64,000 bases of DNA from Bigelowiella natans CCMP2755 (Eukaryota > Cercozoa > Chlorarachniophyceae), in the NCBI GenBank assembly GCA_000320545.1, contig ADNK01001700.1:1-64000 (forward strand), given 5' to 3'. Positions 1-10,391 of the stretch are shown here, piece by piece. The position numbers and the translations under genes were made by a program. Position 1 is the stretch's first letter; each line of letters begins with the position of its first letter. The notes beneath the pieces are model-generated. The model saw only the letters and a list, made by a program, of their open reading frames with translations, did not search any database and had not been told where the DNA came from.

Positions 1-360
1 GGGACTAACCCTAACCCTAACCCTAACCCTAACCCTAACCCTAACCCTAACCCTAACCCTAACCCTAACCCTAACCCTAACCCTAACCCTAACCCTAACC
101 CTAACCCTAACCCTAACCCTAACCCTAACCCTAACCCTAACCCTAACCCTAACCCTAGCCCTAACCCTACCCTATAACCCTAACCCTAACCCTAACCCTA
201 ACCCTAACCCTAACCCTAACCCTAACCCTAACCCTAACCCTAACCCTAACCCTAACCCTAACCCTAACCCTAACCCTAACCCTAACCCTAACCCTAACCC
301 TAACCCTAACCCTAACCCTAACCCTAACCCTAACCCTAACCCTAACCCTAACCCTAACCC
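1..360. repeat. Telomere, (CCCTAA)n array at left chromosome end
   Basis: The array is nearly pure CCCTAA (C-strand read 5' to 3', so TTAGGG runs outward), in the orientation expected for a left chromosome end. About 25 units precede a short imperfect patch at about 153-178 (CCCTAG, CCCTACCCTATAA), and about 31 further perfect units follow up to 360. The first four bases (GGGA) do not fit the repeat and may be an assembly edge. The frames read across it as Arg-Val or Gly-Leu dipeptide strings are translation artefacts. Confidence 0.98.
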
Positions 361-888
361 TAGACCTTGAACACAACCCCAAGCCTGAATCTGAACGTGA
401 CCCTGATCACCAACCTTGAACCCTGACCCTGAACGTGCGTGTGAACCTTCGAAGCTTTTCACTTTGACTTTTGATTCGAGTGTCACTTCGATCCGCCTGG
501 TTTACAACAGAACCCCAAGTCTGAATGAGATCACGAATCCACACCCTGAACCCGAAATCTGAATCCTCTCCCCAAGTTCTGACCCCGTCTAGCCGGTCTG
601 AACTCGCAGTCAAACTTCGAACACTTTGTTTTTTGAACTTCACTTTCGATCTTGAGCCAGTGAGATGTGTGCATCTTGAATTTGTGACTTGAAGTCAAGT
701 CACGCACGATTGCGAGTTGCGCTGATCGTGGCTGTCGAGTGCTTTGATGCAGTTGAGTTGTCGATGTTTCTGTGACATTGCCAAGTTTCATCGTGCAATG
801 TCATTTCCGTTGTGTGGAACCGCACACCACGTTTCCATGTGCACGCTGCACCACTCATGCCCACGCATTTCACACCTGTGGCGGCTCA
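361..888. repeat. Subtelomeric degenerate repeat zone
   Basis: Just inside the telomere the sequence drifts into variants of the telomere word: CCTTGAAC, CCCTGAACC and CCTGACCCTGAACG recur between about 361 and 600. After that come TGCA/CACA/CATTG-rich bases with no convincing gene. The texture resembles the island at 54.6-62.5 kb. The last exon of the neighbouring reductase gene runs out into this zone. I see no RNA gene here. Confidence 0.7.
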
Positions 889-1573
889 TCACACAGCACA
901 CCTCGTTGGCACGCCATGATCGACAAGTGACAGAAATGGAATTTGAAGCTGCATTTGCAAAATTCTTGTCTCCATTGGAGAACACGGTTCCGTTGTTGAT
1001 GTGAACGACATGACAAATGCTGAACAACAAACGGTTCGCAATGAGTGGCCTTTTCCACGAGAATGGTTCAGAAATTCCATTGACATTGGTGCATATTCGC
1101 CAACTACTTCTTCGGTGAAGGCTGTTTTGTTTGACTTTTTGAAATCAGGCATTGTCATTGGAGCAAGAACAGACCCGAACATGACAGCGAAATTCATGTT
1201 CACAAATGCGAACAGCATCCTGAAACCAATTGCTATGCCACCGATGTCACGCCAACCAACTCGACCAATGGATCTTGAGAACATTCAAAGAATTATTCGC
1301 AAAAGTTCAGCAAACGACAGCGAGACATACAAGTAAAAAATGATTAAAAATTAAAATGTTAATAGTTTAAATCACATCGATCAACATGCGAGTGGGACGC
1401 ATCTGTTCTACATAAAAGCATCATTTATGTCTAATCATCGCATCATTACGACCTGAAAATCTCATCTGGAAGCTCCTCAGGTTGAACTTGGAAAGGATTG
1501 AAGAACTTGAGTGCTTCGAGAGGTTTAATTCCTGAATACAACCATACGTACACACGAATTAATGTATACATTA

Positions 1574-1619
<46 letters not shown>

Positions 1620-2616
1620 TGTGTTTGAAAACATACAGATTGTGATGAAAATAGTGAAGATGTTGATGATACAAAAGTAATGACATCAAATCAGAGATGA
1701 TGTGCAGTCTGAAGAAATCATCTAAAATATTTCTACTATGAAGAAAGAATACTCATTGACTTCTTTTTCATCCTCTCGTTTGATGTAATCATTTTGAATT
1801 TACCCTCGTAAAATCTACTTGCGACGGGAGATGGATGTACCTAATAATGTGTTTTTTAAAAGTACAGATTGTAAGTGATACAATCATTTTTGATGATGGA
1901 TTAGTAAGAGACGTATCCAGTAGGAGAATAGCAAGGTATTGTTGAAGAAATAGGCTGTTGTTTTCTTCATACCACGCATACGTCCACACCACGACTGGCA
2001 TTTTCCATTTGAAGTGCAGCTCCAAAAGCAGACATAAACGCTTTCGTAGCACCATACATGCTGATAGTAGATGAAGGTATAAGATTTAATAGCGATCATT
2101 CATCATCATTAACCACTTGCTATCTTAATCTCCAGGTACTTAATTGATTCATTCACATAAGTAAAGTTAACCAGGTTCATCATTAACACTACTACTACTA
2201 CTACTACTACTACTTCCACCTTGAAAAAGCAGCCGGCATATATGCAGCTGCAGAAGACGTGAAGACAATGCAACCCTTTTTAAAATAAAAGAATATTTAA
2301 TACTATTTTATTTGAATGTCCAACCTCCTGTGGCTGAATAAGTTGATAATGTGATAATTACGGTACTAATACCACGTAATAATATGCAATATCATCATTT
2401 TCCTTCAACCATTATCACCATTCTGATGATGATGATACACATGTCAACTGACGCCACAACTAAGATAACTATGCAATACCTCTATTATTACAGTTAGGAT
2501 TATTACCCGTGTGTTGGAATCGATCATCTTGGAGAGAAAATGGTGAGTTATCTTCACGGGTGCAACAGCATTGCATTCAACATTTGCAACTTGCGCAGAT
2601 ATTGGGACCTGCACCA

Positions 2617-2661
<45 letters not shown>

Positions 2662-2924
2662 TCGTCATCATAATCATGATCATGATCATCGTCGTCGTCC
2701 TCTCATCATTGAAGAAGATAAAAATAGTTTGAGAAGCGGCAGAACAATATATTGCGGTGTTGCCTCCCTCTTTTGGATGGGATGGGCGAAAAGCAAATAT
2801 GTATTCGGAAATCATCTTCTACGCGTATCATTCCGGAACTAGTTGCTTTAGTGATTGATAGTTTATATGGAATATTCTGCTATCAATCAATGAATCAAAT
2901 CAAATCAAATTATTTCCCCCTCAC

Positions 2925-2960
<36 letters not shown>

Positions 2961-4161
2961 AATACTACTTCTACCACTACTGTTACTACTTTACTGCTGC
3001 TACAATGTACCTGGTTGAAAAATTCTGCAACTATGTACCCCGCATTGTTAAACACAACTTGGACTTTTTTGTCTTCAGTAGCCTTTTAGACATCATCATC
3101 ATCATCATCATCATCATCTCCATGTGATCATTTAAATCAGTTAAACTATTGGTTGTTACTATTTATTATTGCAACAACAACAACAACAACTACTACTACT
3201 ACTACAAAATACAACGCAACCACCTTGATGATTGGATCATATAGTCTATCTATACAACGTAACCACCTTGATGATTGGATTCATGTAGTCTATACCAGGA
3301 GCAAATTTCACTCCTACACTCTCGAATTTGCGCTCGGGATATTTCTTCTTCATTTCTTCCTTTAGTTGTCGTAACACACCAGCTTTTAGCATATTGAAAC
3401 ATATCTTCTAGGTGTCATAACAAGTAGGTTTCATAAGCACATGAGTGTAACATGACACTCCGATCTCATCACGCAGATGGACCCCCTTATCGCTAATGAG
3501 AGATGGAATCTTATTCGAATATTGGCTTGTTACCGTTGTTTTGGAAAGAAACTTGTTCTTTGCATCATCTGGAAGCCCAACGATCACCACTGTAAATGTA
3601 CGTTGCAGAAGAGCAAAGAGAAATAAATAATAATGCCAAACTTATTTGAAAAAAAAGTGATAATAATCTATGTCCCCGTGGAATTGGCAGCCTTGACTTA
3701 ATAGTATGGATGATACTGAATTACTTACCATTGAGACCCTGGGTGGCAAGCTTTTCTACAATAGCTTTTCCGATTCCGGTACTTCCTCCCGTAACAAGTG
3801 CCCACTCGGCACCATACTTTTCCCGTAGATTGGGGACAGGGAGAAGAATGTGCAAGAATGGAAAAAAATACGTGAAGACCACCATGAAGCCTAAGCTGGA
3901 AGGACAGAAGGACGATACATCAGAAGAAAAGTGTAAGCGAAAAAGTGATACACGGCTACTAAGAATCATTGATTTTTGGTTAGGACGAAAATGACGATGT
4001 TGGGAAGTACAATGCGCAGGTGTAGACGAGAATCGTCGGAGAAATATACCTGAATTAACATCATCATTATTTCACCATTCGAATCTGGTATGACTACATC
4101 CTAGGGTGTATGCTTACACAATGGCAGCAAGAGCTGCTAGGATTGCAAGGGGTAGAATCAT
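889..4161 (-). CDS. Very-long-chain 3-oxoacyl-CoA reductase (KCR / HSD17B12-like SDR), 11 exons
   Basis: Predicted ER-membrane short-chain dehydrogenase that reduces 3-ketoacyl-CoA with NADPH in fatty-acid elongation. Exons on the minus strand: 4118-4161, 3729-3895, 3534-3589, 3267-3407, 3011-3082, 2507-2608, 2220-2275, 1982-2060, 1804-1840, 1453-1531, 889-1273. They sum to 1,218 nt, one open frame of 405 aa. The start follows a divergent promoter and gives a hydrophobic N-terminus (MILPLAILAALAAIV). Diagnostic motifs are the cofactor loop TGGSTGIG, NNAG, and the catalytic SMYGATK. VHPSPVASRFY and SIGRVGWRDIG are family-typical near the C-terminus. Acceptors at 3407 and 1840 are the least certain. 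Family members are about 310-320 aa. Here about 80 unrelated residues follow PDFKKS and read into subtelomeric sequence, so either the true stop is lost or a 3' exon is misjudged. The family call is firm; the C-terminus is not. Confidence 0.9.
3218..3295. repeat. Tandem partial duplication covering an exon end and its splice donor
   Basis: Two copies of about 33-36 bp, 3218-3250 and 3260-3295, share the core AACCACCTTGATGATTGGA and differ by one indel and a few substitutions. On the minus strand the 3260-3295 copy holds the last codons of reductase exon 4 and its donor (AAG|GTGG at 3267). The other copy lies in the following intron and repeats the same potential donor. Confidence 0.8.
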
Positions 4162-4559
4162 AGCTTCTTTTTGAGTTTTCCACGAGCTTGTAGGATGTAG
4201 GATGCGGGTTGGTCTGATATCAGGATTCTGGAGCGTCGTCGTCGTAGTCCCAGTCGTCACAGATTCAGAGACTATCCGGAGATCTATTCGAGATTCAAAG
4301 GAGATTAGCAGAGATTCATCGGAGTTGAGCGACATAATCTAGAGAAAGAATGATGGTCACATACATGAAAAGACATGGAATTCGTGTTGACGCAACATGA
4401 GAAATGCAAAAACAACACTTCGCGCTTTGGCGCCAAACGAGCTTCCCGCCAAAACACATCAATCAATCCAATATCTCCCCCTCGCACGTGATTGGAATTT
4501 AACATTGGCAATCGGTTTCCTCTTCAATCAGTCTGCAATTTCCTTTCCTCGCTAAACAT
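4162..4559. promoter_or_regulatory. Divergent promoter between reductase and ORC5
   Basis: This 398-bp spacer separates two genes transcribed outward, so both promoters must lie here or overlap the 5' ends. I see CT-rich patches, a GGCGCCAAA/GGCGGGAA-like stretch around 4430-4450 reminiscent of an E2F-type site (minus strand TTTGGCGGGAA, TTTGGCGCC), and no clear TATA box. An E2F-like site next to a replication gene is plausible, but it is only a visual match. Confidence 0.5.
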
Positions 4560-6508
4560 ATGGTGACCACCTCCAACACCACCACTAATGTAGTTTGCCG
4601 CGATGGCCAGATGACCCTCCTTCGAAATCTTCTTCACCCCGAGCACTGCCACTGGAGAGGAGTCTATGTTACTGGTCCTCCCAACACAGGGAAAACCACT
4701 TGTGTTCGTCTAGCTCTCAGGTTGCTACTCTTCTTTCTCCCACCCTTCTTTCGCACTGGTAAAAGTGAGGGAAAAACAAATTGACGGTATCTAAAATGAT
4801 TTTTACTTGCAGAGATACCATCCATGCTTATGTCGACTGCCAAAAACTGTTCAATGAGAGGCTGATCTGTGGAGCGATAGCGAAGCAGTTGCGAGATTCT
4901 AGTGGATTATCGTCATCGTCCTCCTCCTCCTCCTCATCAGCATCATCATCATCATCATCGACACCATCAGTTTATCACTTAATGTCTTTATCCCATGACC
5001 TGGAGTCCAACGCAACACTCAAATCCCACATGACGACGGGATTTGTTGTGCTGGATAGATTAGATGCCCTTGCGAAGTCGACGTCAAATTCAAGGTTCCT
5101 CGATGGGCTCTTTCGCTTAGCAGAAAGTGCACAAATCCGGCTCTGTTTCGTGTTGATATCTACGGGTGTCATCAAGGCAACTCGAATCGTACCAAACGGC
5201 GGCTGTAGTGGTAGTAGTAGTAGTAGTGGAGGCTTCAGTAGTAGCAGCCTGATGACTATGATGATCCCAGTCCCATTTTCGGCATACAGTACGGACGAAT
5301 TAGTTGAAATTTGCATGCTTCGAGTCCTAACACCACAAGATATATCGGAAATGGCCTGGAAGAAGCTCCTACGCGTTGTAATTGAAGGTCTGCAGTATAT
5401 AACACGGGACCTAGGCATGTGCCTTCGTGTTGCCAAAATGATTAAGCCCTATGCAAATTCCCTTGTTCGCGAGGACGTTAAAAAGGGTGCAGCAGCAGCA
5501 GCAGATAATAGAGGGAGTCGTAGGTTTGTCCAACAGGGAGAGAAGGGAGGTAAGCGAGGAAGGGGCCGAGGAAGGAGAAGAAAGAGGGATGAAGACGATG
5601 CTAAAATAATGGTGGTTGGGAACAAAGATTGTAGTAACAAGAGTATGATAGATGGGAACAAAGAGAATGGCAGCAGCAGCAGCAGCACGAGTCCGGATGA
5701 AAAGGAGGGGGGTCTAGGGGATAATAGGTCTCTCCAACAAATACCATCGTCGGCATTATTCTTACCTTCATCGTCATCTGTGAGATTGGAGTTACAAACT
5801 CTCAAAATGCTTGTGCGGCACCTATGTGATCATGCGCACACTGATGCAACCTTCACAGAGAGCCTAGTAGGTAATTTCTTGCAGCTCCCTCAGAATGACA
5901 CGAATATGAGGAATAAGAAAGGTACTACCATTCATAGTAAATTAGTCGCTCCAGCTGCTACTAGTGCTGGCAGAGACACCGCTGCTTCCTCACCCCTTTC
6001 GTCAGAAGGCATGATTTTCGAGGACGTCATTATGCAGCTTCCTACCATAGCAAGCTACATTATATTTGCTGCATTCTTAGCAGCACATAATCCAGCATCG
6101 ACAGACAAGCTAAAGTTCAGTGCTGAAGTTGACCAGCCTAGACGTAAACGACGCCGTCGACGAAAATTGAAAAAACTGAGTGGTGGCAAGAAATCTAGCA
6201 GTATCGTTGTTTCACCACTACTTTCAGGACCAAAGTCTTTTGAACTGAGTAGAATGATTGCAATATTCGACCACATCTTCGATAACATGGAAGATCACGG
6301 GCAAGCCGTAGTGCACACACTCACGTCTTCGCTTGTTTCTCTGAAACTTCTCTCACAGATGGAAAGAAGCAGCAGCTCGAAGGTAGATTGTTTTCAAAGG
6401 GGTCTAAAGCTCTACTGCAATGTCGGCTACCAGGATGTGCAAAAGCTTGCTAAGAGTTTGGACTTTTCTCTCGAAAACTTCTTATATGATCCGGAGGCGG
6501 AGCTATGA
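4560..6508 (+). CDS. ORC5: Origin recognition complex subunit 5
   Basis: ORC5 is an AAA+ ATPase-fold subunit of the origin recognition complex, which loads MCM helicase at nuclear replication origins. Two exons, 4560-4720 and 4813-6508, join in phase to 1,857 nt (618 aa) across a 92-bp GT-AG intron. The first exon carries Walker A (GPPNTGKT, about residues 38-45). Exon 2 follows with HAYVDCQKLFNERL and a Walker B-like FVVLDRLDAL. Near the C-terminus IATYIIFAAFLAAHNPA-like residues (here SYIIFAAFLAAHNPASTD) match the ORC5 winged-helix region. Human ORC5 is 435 aa; the excess here is Ser runs and a Lys/Arg-rich low-complexity insert at about residues 240-310 that could act as a nuclear signal. 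Convergent with the glycosidase-like gene downstream. Confidence 0.93.
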
Positions 6509-7322
6509 GACCATACAATTGTTTTCGGCAACCTTACGTACCAGAATTATTTGTGCAAAAATAGCAAACTTTTGATCACTGAGCCCTGACCGTTATTATG
6601 TACTACGATTCTGGTTTAAATTTTATATATTGCATACATTCATACATATTCACCCCATTTGTTGCATAAACTGTCGCTGATGTGTACACACTCTTGTTGC
6701 GATATACAAATAATGCACTGACAACCCCATGCTAGCATGCTCTCAATACTCCATTGTAAAAGGATGAATGAGCTCATACATAGCTCTTGCCTTCTAACCA
6801 CATGCATGCTATCTACGTTTGCCCCACGCAAGCTAGTCTAGACATTTGTAGTGCGCGCCAGCTAGCCAGGCACAAGTATAAGATGGTGCACATACTCACA
6901 TACAGCCCTACAACCAGAGCGTGCTAGTATAACGAGCAAATTTGCAAAGCTAATGGTTTGTGCAAAATTGTACGCCGATGAGATATATAACCTTGAAACC
7001 GATAAGCTGTAGGTTGTATAGCTACATAAGGATGACAATTAAAAAGATTTAATCAATTAATTACATCCATCTCATAGGTTGCAATGCGATTTCCTTGGTT
7101 TGTACTAGCTACTACTACGCACGACGGTAGTGCTGTGATGAGTAGTAGAGCATAACGGACAAGCCTCAACTACTACTATTATTTTGCATTCATTGCATTA
7201 TTCGATTTCACAATCCCCACTTTGCATTGAATAAGCTTAGACGAGTAGGGCTTTTGACTGGCTAGCTAGGCTGATGATTCCACACGTACGGTCGGCGATG
7301 TAAAAACTAGCTCAACTCACGA
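6509..7322. other. Convergent intergenic spacer A, palindromic-word rich
   Basis: An 814-bp spacer between two 3' ends. No open frame or RNA gene is convincing. It contains GCTAGCATGC (6731), CATGCATGCT (6801), GCTAGCCAGG (6861), GCTAGCTAGG (7261) and ACGTACGG (about 7285), words also found in the other convergent spacers of this window. Confidence 0.6.
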
Positions 7323-9306
7323 CTAGACGAGTGAGATTGCAATGACATCATTTTCTAACAAGCTGAGATGAACAGCTTCAATCCTCAGCTTTCCCTCGCT
7401 GTTTGTATCGGTTACAATACTTATTACCTCAGATTTATGGTCATTGGCGTCGCCAATTCTCCCATTATTGCGTATTACTTGGGTGTTAAATGTTGAATCT
7501 GGTTTCAAATGGGTAACGACGAGATCCTTGTGCCCAAACGCTGGTAGCTGCATCCGCACGTGAGTCCAATTGAAGAAATCCACGTGCACATTCCCTATGT
7601 GATAGTGGAATTCTAATCCAGAGGAGGAGGCTGACGAGGAAGTAAGTAGAGGGTCAATCTCGATAGAGGTGAGGCCTATATTGACACCATACCTCACCTC
7701 TCTCAGTAAGATGGTAGCTAGTGCAGGATATTCAAAGTAGAATGGAGAACGTGCCTCTTTGCCGTACTTATCAAATCGCTCGTGTAGCCATGTGCGTGAA
7801 TTCAGTCGCTGCTGAAGACCATCCAAAATTAACGTATCGAAATCATGGGTTCTTCCAAGACGTTTTCGGGCGTGTGCATCCGCCCAAGCTATCCGACCCA
7901 TTGTTACAACCTTCAAATTATAATCACTGTCATCCTTGTCGTCGTCATCATCATCATCATCATCATCATTATCACCAATTTTAGGTGGTAGCCTCTGATT
8001 TATGGACACGTCATCATACACAAGAAAGACTGAACCAAAACGAGCAAGAAAGTGACAGAAAACGCAGAATGCAACATATACGAAAACAAAGACTACTCAA
8101 AACAACTACCGAATCCCCGCAAATAGTGCCACGTTCCTTAATATAACAATCATCATAGCCATCATAAGGCGTCTCGCAACAGTAAGTTGAGGTTCCGTTT
8201 GGATGCGAATACGCCCCTCCATCGATTCGGCCAAGAATCTAAAATACACACATTATTTTGTTGTTGTTACCAGATATTGATAGCGATGACGAGGACAGCT
8301 ATGGGTGCAAATGTACTTGCGAAGGAACGATTTCTATGAAGAAATAGCAATGATGATGACGACAACGATGACGACGACGACACAGCCGATGGAATCTACT
8401 GCTGCTGCTGCTGCTACTACTACTACTACTACTACGCATGTCTGCTGCTCTGCTTTCTGTGTCGGTGCTCGAAAAAAGGTCGTCGTCGTCGTCGTCGTCG
8501 TCACATTCAAGGGCTGCTGCTGCTGCTGCTGTACTACTACGCGTAATTTCTTCCTCCTCCCTCCTCATCCTCCAACCTACCTTCTCACTATCAGAGCGGC
8601 TTAGGTTTGCAAAAGCGACTGCGAGCAAGTTTGAGTCATAATCAACGAAGTCTTTTCGAATTAAGGTCTCCTCCTCCTCCTCCTCCTCGTGGCTGTCGAA
8701 GAAGAAGCTTATTAGGTGATCACCACCCCCTTCTTCTTCATCTCCATGTTTATCAGCAGCCCAAAGCCGCTTTCTCAGGTTTATCGACACGTTCTTCGCC
8801 ATCTCAAGATGCCTAATAGCTGCTTCAGGAATCAGCCGAAAGAACTCATCACCATCGTCACGATGATGTATGTGGCTGCTGCTGCTGCTATTTTGGTGAT
8901 GATAGTGACGATACAGGACAGTTTCGAATTCAGCCAAGCGTCTTAACAGCAAGGGCATGATTGCGTTTGTGTCTGACGTATATCCTTCCCGAATACATAC
9001 ATCGATCCACAGAGGGCCGTTTAGCTTGAACAAGCCAACATCATGATCGTACTTATCTATTAGGTACTTTCCAGCTGCACGTATCAACGGAGCGTTGGCC
9101 ATCAGCCATTCAACACCTTTTCGGCCTAGGTGTGCTGCGAAAGTGAATGCTGTGAGTAGCCAGAAGATGTTGGGTCCTGGCTGAGTGGACGACGCTATTG
9201 ACTGATATGTCCATTTAAATGTGTTTCCCCCGATAAAATGATGCGGCAGTTGGCCACCCTTTATATTATTCATGTTGTTTTCTATAACCTGTGATGATAG
9301 AAGAAA

Positions 9307-9344
<38 letters not shown>

Positions 9345-9615
9345 AAAGAGACTTCAAATAAGTGTAAACAATATAACCAGATTAATCATGCAATAAGCAA
9401 CCTTCAAAAGAATAGAGAGGCAATTTATCAATTATCACCACTAAATAACTAACCCCTTGCACTTGGCGCATGAGATACTCGTCGCCCATATAAATCAAAG
9501 ACGTCATTGTAAGGAAATTATCTGGATCGAAGAAATTAAAGTTTTCGCTGTACTCAGCCAGTGGGTGATACAGAGACGTAGACGAGAGCCCTTCGTTGCC
9601 CTTTTCTGCTCCTGT

Positions 9616-9659
<44 letters not shown>

Positions 9660-9793
9660 AAATATGTATAAATATGTATAAATGGTTTATCATAATCCAT
9701 CAATCCTTCCTCTCTCTCTCTTCTCTCTCTCTTTCTCTCATGTTGTAGTATCTAATACTACAGTAGTATTAATAATATCACACTACTACAATA

Positions 9794-9824
<31 letters not shown>

Positions 9825-10360
9825 GCACCTCTCAGACACCCAGCTGCTGATGCATAGGCTCCTGTCAGCATTGATTGTAGGTCATCATATGGCAGATTAT
9901 ATATCTCATGATCCTCTCCCCCCCTTTGACCAACGCTGGTGGAAGCACTCCGTGCAATCGGGGGATCAAGATTGAAGAGCAGAGGGAAATCATCCTTGTT
10001 TGCCGCACACTCTAGCACGAATCTCCATCGAAACCCGGGAATCGTCTGGACTTTGAAATCCCACGCCCCACTCCCTGCAGCACTCCCATCTTTTTCTTCC
10101 TGGCTTCTTCTTCCAGGTGACGACTTCTTTGTCCACTTGTTGATAATCGATTCATCTGATACTTCGCCAACAATAGATAAATACACGCTCCACCTGTGAA
10201 TAATACGTGATAAATGTCAGCCTTGACCTCAATAGTTATTGCATGTGGCCGCACAACTAACTGCTGCTAAAACTCCACAGTGAGTGATTTGATTTGATTT
10301 GTTGCTTCTTCGAAATAATGCTACAATCGTAAGTTGTACTACACGTAATCTCCTCACACT

Positions 10361-10391
<31 letters not shown>

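Noticed and set aside
167-486. Arg-Val and Gly-Leu dipeptide frames
   Set aside because: They are translations of the telomere hexamer.
744-1336. Plus-strand frames of 86 and 111 codons beside the telomere, at first suggestive of a frameshifted subtelomeric gene
   Set aside because: The minus strand of the same interval encodes the clear C-terminal part of the 3-ketoacyl-CoA reductase (SIGRVGWRDIG and onward) with phase-correct splicing, so the plus-strand frames are antisense shadows.
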